Part shown: piece by piece, positions 33,248 to 41,769 of the stretch
Layout: each line of letters opens with the position of its first letter
How positions within the stretch are numbered: the stretch's first letter is position 1
Assembly: GCF_029623955.1 (NCBI RefSeq)
Contig: NZ_JARSBP010000009.1
Coordinates: 1 to 64,000, forward strand
Direction: 5' to 3'
DNA length: 64,000 bases
Source of the DNA: Mycobacterium sp. 236(2023)
Lineage (GTDB): Bacteria > Actinomycetota > Actinomycetes > Mycobacteriales > Mycobacteriaceae
Position numbers and translations under genes: made by a program
The notes under the pieces: generated by a model
Told to the model about the DNA's origin: nothing
Seen by the model: the letters and a program-made list of their open reading frames with translations, nothing else
The model's database searches: none

Positions 33248-33583
33248 CTAGGGCACCGGCGCGCTGACGCGGTCGATGACGGCGTCGGCGGAGTCGGCGG
33301 GTTTCTGGGTACCGAAGACCTCGACAGCCATCGAGACCATGATCATGGAGTAGACGAGGTGCAGCAGGTTCAGTACGTCCTCGGGTAGCTCGTCGAGGGG
33401 GAACTTGTCGCAGTAGTCGATCGCTTCCTCGAACCGCGGCGTGAACGCGTCGTAGAACGCATGGATCTCGGGCATCGGGGTGCTCAACCGGGCTTCCCAG
33501 CGCTCGGGTTCCGTGGCCAGGCACCACTTGTCGGCGAACGATTCGAACTCGGCGAAGGGTTCGGGGAGACGGGGCACAGTCAC
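33248..33583 (-). CDS. Small Rieske-oxygenase-linked protein (undescribed family), copy A
   Basis: 111 residues from a GTG that overlaps the oxygenase TGA (GTGA). Not a known family to me. The core WCLATEPERWEARL ... MPEIHAFYDAFTPRFEEAIDYCDKF, then LDELPEDVLNLLHLVYSMI, is predicted mostly helical. It has conserved Trp-Cys and Tyr-Cys pairs, no signal and no transmembrane helix. A clear homologue (38504-38848) follows the other closely related Rieske oxygenase in the same order. The co-duplication implies a dedicated partner: a stabiliser, small subunit or assembly factor. Confidence 0.85.
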   Translation of the reverse strand: MTVPRLPEPFAEFESFADKWCLATEPERWEARLSTPMPEIHAFYDAFTPRFEEAIDYCDKFPLDELPEDVLNLLHLVYSMIMVSMAVEVFGTQKPADSADAVIDRVSAPVP

Positions 33584-34839
33584 ACCCCCACCGGGGAGCG
33601 CTCGGCCTTGTACCGTTCGACCCAGTCGACGGCGACATGGTGCAGGTGCCGGACCAGGATCTCCTGGTCGTTGAGCGGGTAGTCGTCGACGACATCGTAT
33701 TCGAGTGCGGCCTGGGTGCCGCCGAGCATGCCGGCGTCCTGCAGCGCGAACTCCTTGAGGACGACGGACGCGACCTCGTGCTCGACGCGTTCGCGGACGG
33801 TGCGGGCCGGGTGAAACGCGTTGTACGCCTCGAACTTGTGCGTGTTGTGCGACGTCGGCCAGTAGCGGTACAGCAGGTACCACCCGTGATAGATCAGGAT
33901 CTCCAGGTTCGGGAAGATCTGGAAGTTCGTGATTCCCCACGGCTCGATGTTGCCAGGGTTCAGGCCGGCCGACTGATGGGTTTCGGGGGTCCGCCACGGG
34001 CCCACCAGCCCACTGCGCGTGGCCCTTTCAACCGGATACATGAACTCGGGGGCGAGCAGCCAGCGGCGGGTGCCCGCCGTCGACACGAGACGGTGGGGCC
34101 CGTCGATCTGAAAATGCCCGCATTCGAAGGTCGCATTGGGCTGGCGCACCTCGGTCGGCACCTGCTGCGAATGCAGCGACGGCACGTGGTAGTACTCCTG
34201 GAACGCGTCGGCGAAGATCTTCCAGTTGCTGTTGTTATGGGCGACGAAATCGTAACGCTCGGTCATCATCTCGAACGGGTAGTCGTCCAGCGCGGTGATC
34301 ATCGGCCCCAGGAAGTCACGCAGCGTCTGCCGCGGTTCGGGGTCGAAGTTGATGAAGATGAAGCCGTTCCAGACGTCACACTGGACGGGCTTGAGGCCGT
34401 ACTTGGCCGTGTCGAGATCGAAGAACTCGCCGGGTTGCTGCACGAACGTCAGGTCACCCTTGAGGTCGTAACGCCAACCGTGGTACTTGCACGTGAACTG
34501 ACGGCACGCGCCCTTGACCTCCTCGCTGGGAAAGTCGTTCCACACCAACTTGTTCCCGCGGTGGCGGCACACGTTGTAGAACGCACGGATCTGCTGATCC
34601 TTGCCCTTCACCACGATCACCGACGTTCTGGCGGCGTCGATGTCCTTGGTCAGGTAACTCCCGACACGCGGAAGCTCTTCAACCCGTGCGACGTTGAGCC
34701 AGGCCCGTTTGAAGACCGCCTCACGCTCGAGTTCGTAGAATTCCGGCGAGATCGAGTCGCGGAACGACACCGGACCGGTGCCGAGCTCCGGATAGTGTTC
34801 CGTCCAGCTGCCCTCGGCGGGCTTGGGCCACTTAGCCAT
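33580..34839 (-). CDS. Rieske non-heme iron oxygenase, terminal (alpha) subunit A
   Basis: 419 residues. Rieske ligands Cys91-x-His93 (CRHRGNK) and Cys117-x2-His120 (CKYHGW). Mononuclear iron site Asp211, His218, His223 (DAFQEYYHVPSLH), with Asp probably bridging the two centres. Of the single-component alpha3 type. The N-terminus WPKPAEGSWTEHYPELGTGP is shared almost word for word with the paralogue at 38851. ATG with GGGAGG upstream. The reductase of its operon (35615) is the natural electron donor, giving a KshAB-like two-component system. Substrate: a polycyclic or large hydrophobic ring is plausible, not proven. Confidence 0.95.
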   Translation of the reverse strand: MAKWPKPAEGSWTEHYPELGTGPVSFRDSISPEFYELEREAVFKRAWLNVARVEELPRVGSYLTKDIDAARTSVIVVKGKDQQIRAFYNVCRHRGNKLVWNDFPSEEVKGACRQFTCKYHGWRYDLKGDLTFVQQPGEFFDLDTAKYGLKPVQCDVWNGFIFINFDPEPRQTLRDFLGPMITALDDYPFEMMTERYDFVAHNNSNWKIFADAFQEYYHVPSLHSQQVPTEVRQPNATFECGHFQIDGPHRLVSTAGTRRWLLAPEFMYPVERATRSGLVGPWRTPETHQSAGLNPGNIEPWGITNFQIFPNLEILIYHGWYLLYRYWPTSHNTHKFEAYNAFHPARTVRERVEHEVASVVLKEFALQDAGMLGGTQAALEYDVVDDYPLNDQEILVRHLHHVAVDWVERYKAERSPVGV

Positions 34840-34875
34840 ATGTGCCTCCCTGTTCGTTCTCGCGCCCGACTGTCA

Positions 34876-35622
34876 TCACATCACCGAGCCACCGTTGACG
34901 CCCAGGGTCTGACCGGTGATGAAAGCGGCCTCGTCCGAGCACAGGAAGCCGACGGCGGCGGCGATGTCCTCGCCTGTACCCAGATGGCCGACCGGAATGC
35001 TGGCCGCCATCTGTTCGTTGGGCGGCAGGTGTCCCGCGGCCTGCGATTGGTGCTGCATCGGCGTCTCGATACCCGACGGCGGAATGTTGTTGACCGTGAT
35101 GCGGTTTGGTCCGTACTCCCGGGCAAGCGATCGCGTCAGCGAGATCAGAGCACCCTTGGATGCGGCGTAGTGCGCCATCCCCGGCGAGCCCCGCTGGGCG
35201 CTCGACGACGAGATCATCACGATGCGTCCCCACCCCGCATCCAGCATGTCCGGCAGCGCGACCTGAGCGCAATGGAACGTACCGGTGAGGTTCACGTCGA
35301 CCATGCGCTGCCACGACTCGGGCGAGATCTCCACAAAGGGTGCCCAGCCGACCAGGCCGGCGCTCGTCACGAGGATGTGCACCGGCCCGAGTTCGGTCCG
35401 CACCTTGGCGAACGCTTCCTCGACGGCGGCCCGGTCGGTGACGTCGGCGGCGACCCCGAGCGCGGTGACCCCCGCCGCACGCAACTCCTCGGCAACGCGT
35501 TGCGCCGCATCGCCGTTCACATCGAGCACGGCGACCCTGTGCCCCCGCCTGCCGAGTTCGTGGCAGGTCGACTCGCCCATGCCGGAGGCTCCGCCCGTCA
35601 CCACTGCTACGCGCTTACTCAT
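34876..35622 (-). CDS. Short-chain dehydrogenase/reductase
   Basis: 248 residues, classical SDR: TGGASGMG at 9-16, catalytic Ser in ISSSS (137-141), Tyr152 and Lys156. Closely resembles the SDR at 5860 in motif layout (ADVTDRAAV, WGRIV.ISSSS), so they are probable paralogues. Starts eight bases inside the reductase gene. It may oxidise the alcohol or diol formed by the Rieske oxygenase next to it. Position 36 bases upstream of the oxygenase gene. Confidence 0.93.
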   Translation of the reverse strand: MSKRVAVVTGGASGMGESTCHELGRRGHRVAVLDVNGDAAQRVAEELRAAGVTALGVAADVTDRAAVEEAFAKVRTELGPVHILVTSAGLVGWAPFVEISPESWQRMVDVNLTGTFHCAQVALPDMLDAGWGRIVMISSSSAQRGSPGMAHYAASKGALISLTRSLAREYGPNRITVNNIPPSGIETPMQHQSQAAGHLPPNEQMAASIPVGHLGTGEDIAAAVGFLCSDEAAFITGQTLGVNGGSVM

Positions 35623-36649
35623 AAACCACGTGCACCTTCCGACTGGTGGGCAGTGACTGGCACGTCAGCACCCAACCTTCCTCGACCTCGTCCTCATCCA
35701 GCGCATCGTTGATGCGCATTCGCGCGCTACCCTCGACGACTCTCGCCATACACGTTCCGCAGGAACCGGTTTCGCAGGAAGCCGGCGCCCTCAGGCCCTT
35801 CTGCCGCGCGGTCTGAAGCAATGTGTCACCCTGCCGGTAGGCGGCAGTGACCTTCTGCCGGTCGAGTTCGATGACGATCTCATCGCAGGTCTCCTCAGCG
35901 TCATCGGTGACGCCGGGCGGCACCTCGGCGACCGTGAAGCGTTCGAGGTGCAGTCGCTGCTTCGACACACCGACCCCGAGCAGTGCGGTCTCGACGGTGT
36001 CCATAAAGGGGGCGGGTCCGCACACGTAGTAGTGGCCGGCTTCGGCCGAGGCGGCGAACGCCGTGATGGCCGATGCCGCCACGACGCCACCGTCCTCGTC
36101 GTAGTGGTGCTCGACGACCAGACGGTCCGCGTACTCCTCGATGAGTTGCGCGAGCGGTCCGGAGAAGATGACCGAATCGCGTCCGCGGTTGGCATAGAAC
36201 AACTTGACCGGCCTCGCGGAATCGGCGAGGACCGTGCGCACCAGCGACATGATCGGCGTGATCCCACTACCGCCGGCGAAGGCGACGAGCGGTTCGAACT
36301 CCGAAACATCTTCGGGCAGAACGAATCTTCCCTCGGGCGGGGCGGCGTGCAGCTCGTCCCCCTCGGCCGCGGTGTCGTTGATCCAGTTCGAGACCACCCC
36401 GCCGGGGTCCCGCTTGATCGTGATCCGCAGCTCGTCTTCGACGGGCGCGGACGACATGGAGTAGCACCGCCGCAGGTCGCGTCCGTCGACGCTGACCCGC
36501 ACGGTCAGAAATTGGCCGGCCTTGTAGCGGAAGTGCTGCGAACAGTGTTCGGGCACGTCCAACACCAGCGACACGGCATCGGAGGTCTCGCGCACCACGC
36601 GCTTGATGCGCAGGGGCGCGAATCCGTCCACGGTGAGTTCGTCGGCCAT
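35615..36649 (-). CDS. KshB-like flavin/[2Fe-2S] oxygenase reductase
   Basis: 344 residues in the order FAD domain (Arg61-Cys-Tyr-Ser64), NAD domain (GGSGITP at 126-132, VCGPAPFM near 209) and plant-type [2Fe-2S] domain with Cys292, 297, 300 and 330. This is the architecture of 3-ketosteroid 9-alpha-hydroxylase reductase (KshB) and Paa/Hmp-type reductases. First gene of the Rieske A operon. It is the only such reductase in the window and may serve all three Rieske oxygenases. A palindromic CAAGTACTTG lies 15 bases upstream of the ATG. Confidence 0.94.
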   Translation of the reverse strand: MADELTVDGFAPLRIKRVVRETSDAVSLVLDVPEHCSQHFRYKAGQFLTVRVSVDGRDLRRCYSMSSAPVEDELRITIKRDPGGVVSNWINDTAAEGDELHAAPPEGRFVLPEDVSEFEPLVAFAGGSGITPIMSLVRTVLADSARPVKLFYANRGRDSVIFSGPLAQLIEEYADRLVVEHHYDEDGGVVAASAITAFAASAEAGHYYVCGPAPFMDTVETALLGVGVSKQRLHLERFTVAEVPPGVTDDAEETCDEIVIELDRQKVTAAYRQGDTLLQTARQKGLRAPASCETGSCGTCMARVVEGSARMRINDALDEDEVEEGWVLTCQSLPTSRKVHVVYE

Positions 36650-36661
36650 CCCCCGAAGAGT

Positions 36662-36675
36662 ATCAAGTACTTGTC
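36662..36675. promoter_or_regulatory. Candidate operator with CAAGTACTTG palindrome
   Basis: A 10-bp perfect palindrome (36664-36673) lies just upstream of the reductase gene. Read towards the gene it gives GACAAGTACTTGATAC. The same element with one changed base (CAAGTAGTTGATA) lies at 40280 and 50847, in the same orientation to the gene it precedes. It also matches the published KstR2 motif AnCAAGnnCTTGnT in 9 of 10 fixed positions. The regulator could be a KstR2-type protein or the MarR at 36772. Confidence 0.6.
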
Positions 36676-36737
36676 ATTCAACTCAAGCCTCTACCCGCCG
36701 GAACTGCGTTCCCGCAGAACTTTGAGCGAGAGAGGGC

Positions 36738-36760
36738 CTGCCGGAATGCAATTCCGGCAG
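36738..36760 (-). terminator. Hairpin downstream of the MarR gene
   Basis: CTGCCGGAAT (36738-36747) and ATTCCGGCAG (36751-36760) form a perfect 10-bp stem with a 3-base loop. It starts 12 bases after the MarR stop on the minus strand. A second small hairpin lies further on (36704-36708/36713-36717, CTGCG/CGCAG). It separates the amidohydrolase-MarR transcript from the Rieske A operon. Confidence 0.65.
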
Positions 36761-36771
36761 CTGCGGGTCGA

Positions 36772-37233
36772 CTAGGGGTCGACATGGTCGGCGAAGAGTT
36801 CGTGCCCGGTCCCCTGCTCGACGACGCGACCGAGCAACTCCCGCAGGGTCTTCTGCTCGGCCTTGGACAGCACCCCGAACACCTTGTCGTGCGCTTCGAT
36901 AGCGTCGTGCACGACGGCGGCGGCGACCTTACGACCCTGATCGGTGAGAAATGCCTGCAAGATCCGGCCGTGCGCCGGATTCTGCTTGCGCTCCACCAGC
37001 CCTCGCTTCTCGAGCGCGGTCAACGCCAACTGGACACCCTGGGGGGTGATCAACAGCCGCCGGGCCAGTTCGGCACCCGACAGGCCCGGCTCGTTGGACA
37101 GCTGCCGCAGGACACCGATCTGGGCGGTGCTCACGCCATGCTCACTGACAGCCTCGTTCACGCTGGTCAGCGAAAAATAGAAGGCCTGTTTAAGCAGCCA
37201 GAGGATGTTGTCGGTGAGCTCAATACCCGCCAT
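36772..37233 (-). CDS. MarR-family transcriptional regulator
   Basis: 153 residues from the ATG at 37233, which has GGAGG eight bases upstream; an ATG at 37248 lacks one. Winged helix-turn-helix around residues 46-100 (GLSGAELARRLLITPQGVQLALTALEKRGLVER), with the wing NPAHGRILQAFLTDQG. It probably senses an aromatic or other hydrophobic ligand. It lies between the amidohydrolase gene and the Rieske A operon, so the palindrome at 36664 and the related elements at 40280 and 50847 are possible targets. Confidence 0.92.
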   Translation of the reverse strand: MAGIELTDNILWLLKQAFYFSLTSVNEAVSEHGVSTAQIGVLRQLSNEPGLSGAELARRLLITPQGVQLALTALEKRGLVERKQNPAHGRILQAFLTDQGRKVAAAVVHDAIEAHDKVFGVLSKAEQKTLRELLGRVVEQGTGHELFADHVDP

Positions 37234-37250
37234 GTCGTGCGCCTCCATGC

Positions 37251-38507
37251 CTAGACGCTAGCCGTCTGGCCCCCTTTATGGACCACGCCGTCCTTCATCA
37301 CGAAACGCACGTCCAGTGTGGCCGCGATATCACGAGACGGATCGCCGTCCACCGCGATGACGTCGGCCAGGTAGCCGGGGGCGAGCCGCCCGAGTTCGTC
37401 GTCGGCTTCGATGAGCTCGGCGCTGGTGATCGTCGCCGCGCGCAGCGCCTGCATCGGGGTCATCCCGCGGGCGACCAGAGCGCACAACTCTTTCGCGTTC
37501 TGTCCGTGCGGGACCGCGGGAGCGTCTGTGCCGCAGGCAATGCGCACACCCGCCGCGATGGCTTTCGGCAGCATGGCCTGCGCCTGCGGAAACACCACTT
37601 CGGCCTTCTTGCGCAGCTCAGGCGCGATCCGGTCGATGGCCATCGCCTCGGTGAGGTAGGTCGTCGAGACCAGGAAGGTCCCGTGGTCGACCATCATCTG
37701 GATCGTGTCGTCGCTGGCGAGGAATCCGTGCTCGATGCAATCGATCCCGGCCCGGATGCAGGCGCGAATCGCGCTGTCCCCCACCGCATGTGCGGCGACA
37801 CGGACACCGGCCCGGTGCGCCTCGTCGGCGATCGCGGCGAACTCCTCGTCCGAGTACTGCTGCGCCCCCGGCGCCGTGCTGTGCGACATGACGCCACCGG
37901 ACGCGGAGACCTTGATCAGCTTGGCGCCGTGCCGGATCTGGTACCGCACGCAGGTACGGACGTCGTCGACACCGTTGGCGATGCCCTCGGCGACCGAGAG
38001 CGGCATGATCCCCGGCGCGAGCCGCTGGAACACCGTCGGATCGAGATGTCCGCCATACGGGGTGACGGCGTGCCCTGCGGGATAGATCCGCGGCCCGGCA
38101 TGCCACCCCTGCTCGATGGCGCGCTGCAGCGCGACGTCGAGCAGGTAACCACCGGTCTTGACCATCAGGCCCAGATTGCGGACGGTCGTGAACCCGGCGT
38201 CCAAGGTCGTCCGCGCGTTCACCGCCCCGCGCAGCGTCCGGTACGCGGGGTCGTCCTGCACGCCGTGCATCGGGCTGGGCAGGCCCTCCGGACCGCCGGG
38301 CCCTCCGATGAGCAGGTTGAGCTCCATGTCCATCAGCCCGGGCAACAGCGTCACATCACCCAGATCGATGACCGTCGCATCCGCCGGTTCGGCGGGCGGG
38401 TTGACCGCCTGGATCCGGTTGCCCTCGATCACCAGCACTGCAGGGGCGCGGATCTCACCGGCCTCGACGTCCACCCAGCGGGCGGCCTTGACGACGGTCG
38501 TGGTCAT
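37251..38507 (-). CDS. Amidohydrolase-superfamily protein lacking the HxH metal motif
   Basis: 418 residues, ATG at 38505-38507 overlapping the small gene's stop (ATGA). Built like prolidase/imidazolonepropionase-type amidohydrolases. It has LLPGLMDME, a Lys in KVSASGG, and His in AAHAVGD and CIEHGF. Asp lies in CGTDAP. The strand-1 His-x-His that normally follows LPGLIDM is Glu-Leu-Asn (MDMELNL). So either the metal site has different ligands or only the second metal is kept. Product unknown; it could hydrolyse an amide, lactone or ring-cleavage product. Confidence 0.88.
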   Translation of the reverse strand: MTTTVVKAARWVDVEAGEIRAPAVLVIEGNRIQAVNPPAEPADATVIDLGDVTLLPGLMDMELNLLIGGPGGPEGLPSPMHGVQDDPAYRTLRGAVNARTTLDAGFTTVRNLGLMVKTGGYLLDVALQRAIEQGWHAGPRIYPAGHAVTPYGGHLDPTVFQRLAPGIMPLSVAEGIANGVDDVRTCVRYQIRHGAKLIKVSASGGVMSHSTAPGAQQYSDEEFAAIADEAHRAGVRVAAHAVGDSAIRACIRAGIDCIEHGFLASDDTIQMMVDHGTFLVSTTYLTEAMAIDRIAPELRKKAEVVFPQAQAMLPKAIAAGVRIACGTDAPAVPHGQNAKELCALVARGMTPMQALRAATITSAELIEADDELGRLAPGYLADVIAVDGDPSRDIAATLDVRFVMKDGVVHKGGQTASV

Positions 38508-38848
38508 GGGATCGGTTCGACGTCGCAGTCCAGCGACGTGGCGCCGGTGTCGGGCACCTTGGGTTGCTTCCAGCATTCAACGGGGAAGGACGCCTGGATC
38601 ATCGAGTAGAGCATGTGCATCAGGTTCAGCACATCGTCGGGCAGCTCATCCAGAGAGAACTTGTCGCAGTAGGCAATTGCTTCTTCGGCACGCGCGGTGA
38701 CGGCGTCGTAGAAGGCCTGCAGTTCCGGCATCGTGCTGCCCAGCCGTTTGGCGTAGCGCTCGGGTTCTGAACCCAGGCACCAGTCGGAGAACTGCTCGAG
38801 GTCGGCGAATTCCGGCGGCAGCTTGGCAACCGACGTGTCGACATCCAT
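38504..38848 (-). CDS. Small Rieske-oxygenase-linked protein (undescribed family), copy B
   Basis: 114 residues from the ATG at 38846-38848; a GTG at 38854 overlapping the oxygenase stop (GTGA) is an alternative. Homologue of copy A at 33248: WCLGSEPERYAKRL, MPELQAFYDAVT, EEAIAYCDKF, LDELPDDVLNLMHMLYSMI. It lies directly after Rieske oxygenase B, as copy A does after oxygenase A. The C-terminal tail differs. Predicted helical, soluble, with Cys at several conserved places. Function unknown. Confidence 0.85.
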   Translation of the reverse strand: MDVDTSVAKLPPEFADLEQFSDWCLGSEPERYAKRLGSTMPELQAFYDAVTARAEEAIAYCDKFSLDELPDDVLNLMHMLYSMIQASFPVECWKQPKVPDTGATSLDCDVEPIP

Positions 38849-38850
38849 GC

Positions 38851-40119
38851 TCACACCCCTGCCGTCTTGCGCCGGTAATCGTCGACCCATGCGGCTGTCT
38901 CGGTGTGCAGATGCCGGATCAGCACTTCCTGGTCGCAGAGGACGAAATCGTCGAGGACCCGGGACTCGACCATCGACTGCGTGGCCTCAAGGGTGTTGGC
39001 GTCCTGCAACCCGTATTCCTTGAACGAGACCGCCGCGAGTTCCTGGGCGATCCGCTCACGCGGCGTGCGCGGTTGCGGGAAGTACACGGTGCCTTCGAAC
39101 AGGTGCGTGTTGACCGACGTCGGCCAGTAGTGATACGTCAGGTACCAGCCCTGTCCCCAGAAGAGGATGACGAAGTTGGGGAACAGCTGGAACGAGTCCA
39201 GGCCCCAGGGATCGCATTTCGCCGGGTTCAAGCCGGGTGGCATCTCACCGAGGTCCGGTTTGTCCCACGGGCCGAAAAGCCCACTCTGGCAGATGTCTTC
39301 GATGGGCTTGCGCATCTCGTCGGCCATTTCCCAGGCCCGGATGCCCGACGTGCTGACCAACCGGTGCGGTCCTTCGATGCGGTAGTGCGGCGCCTCGAAT
39401 CCCGCTTCGGCCGCGGCCTTCGAGTACGCCGTCGGCGACTGGTTCGCGTGCAATACCGGCGCGTGGTAGAACTCCTGGAACGCGTCCATGTAGAGCTTCC
39501 AGTTGGCCTTGACCTCGGACCGGTAGTGGAACCGCGATGTCATCTTGTCGAACGGATAGCCCTCGAGATCGGTGATCATCGGTCCGAGGAAGTCGCGCAG
39601 CGACTGCTCCGGTTCGTCTTTGGCGAAGTTGACGAAGATGAAGCCCTCCCACACCTCACAGTGCACGGGCACCAGCCCGTACCGGCTCTTGTCGAGGTCG
39701 AAGAACTCGCCTTCCTGCTGCACGAAGGTCAGGTTGCCGTCGAGGTCGTAGCGCCATGCGTGGTACTTGCAGGTGAACTGCCGGCACACCCCGCTGGTCT
39801 CCTCCAGCGGCATGTCGTTCCAGACGAGTTTGTTACCGCGGTGGCGGCAGATGTTGTGATAGGCCTTCACGTCACCGTTGCCGGTGCGGACCACGATGAT
39901 CGACGTGTTGACGACCTTCATTTCCTTGGTGAAGTAACTACCTTTGCGTGGAATCTGTTCGACGCGGCCGACATTGAGCCAGGCGCGCTTGAACACCGCC
40001 TTGCGCTCGATCTCGTAGAACTGCGGGTCGACCGAGTCCTCGTAGGACACCGGTCCGGTTCCCAGCTGTGGGTAGTGCTCGGTCCAGCTGCCTTCTGCCG
40101 GCTTGGGAAATCGGGCCAT
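38851..40119 (-). CDS. Rieske non-heme iron oxygenase, terminal (alpha) subunit B
   Basis: 422 residues from the ATG at 40117-40119 (GGAG upstream); a longer in-frame extension has no support. Rieske Cys91/His93/Cys117/His120 and iron site Asp212/His219/His224 (DAFQEFYHAPVLH). Close paralogue of oxygenase A; the second Rieske loop has CKYHAW instead of CKYHGW. Followed by the small partner, an amidohydrolase and MarR on the same strand. It has no reductase of its own. Confidence 0.95.
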   Translation of the reverse strand: MARFPKPAEGSWTEHYPQLGTGPVSYEDSVDPQFYEIERKAVFKRAWLNVGRVEQIPRKGSYFTKEMKVVNTSIIVVRTGNGDVKAYHNICRHRGNKLVWNDMPLEETSGVCRQFTCKYHAWRYDLDGNLTFVQQEGEFFDLDKSRYGLVPVHCEVWEGFIFVNFAKDEPEQSLRDFLGPMITDLEGYPFDKMTSRFHYRSEVKANWKLYMDAFQEFYHAPVLHANQSPTAYSKAAAEAGFEAPHYRIEGPHRLVSTSGIRAWEMADEMRKPIEDICQSGLFGPWDKPDLGEMPPGLNPAKCDPWGLDSFQLFPNFVILFWGQGWYLTYHYWPTSVNTHLFEGTVYFPQPRTPRERIAQELAAVSFKEYGLQDANTLEATQSMVESRVLDDFVLCDQEVLIRHLHTETAAWVDDYRRKTAGV

Positions 40120-40264
40120 CACGTATCTCCTCTGCCACCTCGGGGCTGCTATCACTGCTGCGCCGCCCGCATGCGAAGCGACCAGACCAGTCTCGCAGGC
40201 AAACACACAGGCGCAGCTGCCTTTTCGCCATTTCGCAGGAGACGACATTGCCGACGGTATATGG

Positions 40265-40289
40265 TTGATCAATCAATCGCAAGTAGTTG
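40265..40289. promoter_or_regulatory. Regulatory elements in the divergent gap Rieske B / aldehyde dehydrogenase
   Basis: The perfect palindrome TTGATCAA (40265-40272) is followed by CAAGTAGTTG (40280-40289) and TTGATA. The latter is the element also seen at 36664 and 50847. It lies 35 bases before the dehydrogenase start. The rest of the 204-base gap (40120-40323) shows nothing further that I can name. Confidence 0.55.
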
Positions 40290-40323
40290 ATATTCATTGA
40301 GGCCTATCGAGGGGAACGCGCGG

Positions 40324-41769
40324 GTGCGTCACGACGAGCTGTTCATCGGGGGTAGCTGGCAGACACCGAGCACCGAGGGGCGCATCGACGTCGTCTCGCC
40401 GCACACCGCGACGACGGTGGCCTCCGTGGCGGCAGCCTCACCTGCCGACGTGGACCGCGCCGTCGCCGCCGCGCGCAACGCATTCGACGATGGACCGTGG
40501 CCGCGCGCCCGCGCCGCCGAACGCATCGCGGCAATCCGCCGGCTGGCCGAGATCTACGGGGAACGGCGCGCCGACATGGCCGACCTCATCACCGCCGAGA
40601 TCGGCGCCCCCATCAGTTTTGCCCAGCGCGCGCAAGTGGCACTGCCGTGGACGATGATGACGGCGTTCTGCGATCTGGCGGAGAACTACCGGTGGAGCGA
40701 GGACAGACCGGGGCGCTACGGCGCCGACATCCGCGTGCTGCGGGAGCCTGTCGGCGTCGTGGCCGCCATCGTGCCGTGGAACATGCCGCAGTTCCTGATC
40801 ACCACGAAGTTGATCCCGGCGCTGCTGGCCGGATGTGCCGTGGCGCTCAAACCCGCTGCCGAATCCCCCCTCGACGCAATCCTGCTCGCGGAGATCATCG
40901 CCGAGGCGGGCCTGCCACCCGGCGTGGTCAGCGTCCTGCCCGGCGACGGCGCTCTCGGCGAGTACCTGGTGCGCCACCCCGGCGTGGACAAGGTGTCGTT
41001 CACCGGGTCGAGTGCCGCAGGCAAGGCCGTTGCGACGGCGTGCGCAGCAGACCTGAAGCGGGTGAGCCTGGAGCTCGGCGGCAAGTCCGCCGCCATCGTG
41101 CTCGACGACGCCGACCCGAATGTCGTTGCGTCCGGAGTGCGCTCGGCGAGCCTGTCCAACAGCGGGCAGATCTGCAATGCGCTGACGCGCATCCTGGTCC
41201 CGCAGTCGCGTGCCGCGGAGTTCACCGATGCGCTGGCCGCCGAGATGAGCGCGCTCATCGTCGGCGATCCGACCGACAGCGCGACCCAGGTCGGACCGCT
41301 CGTCTCGCAGCGCCAGCAGCAGCGCGTCACCGGTTACCTCGAACAGGGGGTCCGCGACGGCGCCCGGGTGGTGCTCGGCGGCCCCGGCATGCCCGACGGC
41401 ATCGATCGCGGTTGGTTCGTCAAGCCCACCTTGTTCGACGGCGCCGACAACTCGATGACCATCGCACGGGAGGAGATCTTCGGTCCGGTGCTGACCGTCA
41501 TCCCCTATTCCAACACCGCCGAAGCGATCCGGATCGCCAACGACTCCGACTATGGGCTGGCGGGATCGGTCTTCACCGCCGACGACGAACGCGGACTGGA
41601 GGTTGCCGCCGCGATTCGCACTGGGACGCTCGGAGTCAACCAGGGCTATCCGATGGATCCGTTCGCGCCGTTCGGTGGGGTGAAAGCGAGCGGGTACGGC
41701 CGTGAGCTCGGACCGGAAGGCATCGACAGCTACACCGAAACGAAATCCATTGCGGTAGCTGCACGTTAA
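40324..41769 (+). CDS. Aldehyde dehydrogenase
   Basis: 481 residues from GTG 40324 (GAGGGG nine bases upstream). A TTG at 40297 overlaps the regulatory element and is less likely. Catalytic Cys284 (NSGQICNALTR), Glu250 (SLELGGKS), PWNMP near 151-155. Of the class oxidising aliphatic or aromatic aldehydes with NAD+. Not a close copy of the one at 4079. Its stop overlaps that of the convergent AhpD-like gene by two bases. Probably converts the aldehyde after alcohol oxidation by one of the SDRs. Confidence 0.94.
   Translation: MRHDELFIGGSWQTPSTEGRIDVVSPHTATTVASVAAASPADVDRAVAAARNAFDDGPWPRARAAERIAAIRRLAEIYGERRADMADLITAEIGAPISFAQRAQVALPWTMMTAFCDLAENYRWSEDRPGRYGADIRVLREPVGVVAAIVPWNMPQFLITTKLIPALLAGCAVALKPAAESPLDAILLAEIIAEAGLPPGVVSVLPGDGALGEYLVRHPGVDKVSFTGSSAAGKAVATACAADLKRVSLELGGKSAAIVLDDADPNVVASGVRSASLSNSGQICNALTRILVPQSRAAEFTDALAAEMSALIVGDPTDSATQVGPLVSQRQQQRVTGYLEQGVRDGARVVLGGPGMPDGIDRGWFVKPTLFDGADNSMTIAREEIFGPVLTVIPYSNTAEAIRIANDSDYGLAGSVFTADDERGLEVAAAIRTGTLGVNQGYPMDPFAPFGGVKASGYGRELGPEGIDSYTETKSIAVAAR

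Noticed and set aside
33637..35712. 691-codon open frame on the plus strand
   Set aside because: It is opposite the Rieske oxygenase and SDR, both with intact catalytic motifs; the composition is that of an antisense frame.
36662..36675. Proven KstR2 site
   Set aside because: The match is good but not perfect, and the other two copies deviate in the second half site. It is kept only as a candidate operator.
37278..38609. 443-codon open frame on the plus strand
   Set aside because: Antisense of the amidohydrolase gene; no motif and no ribosome site.
40297..40326. TTG start for the aldehyde dehydrogenase
   Set aside because: It would overlap the regulatory element's flank and lacks a ribosome site; GTG 40324 has GAGGGG upstream and fits the family N-terminus.
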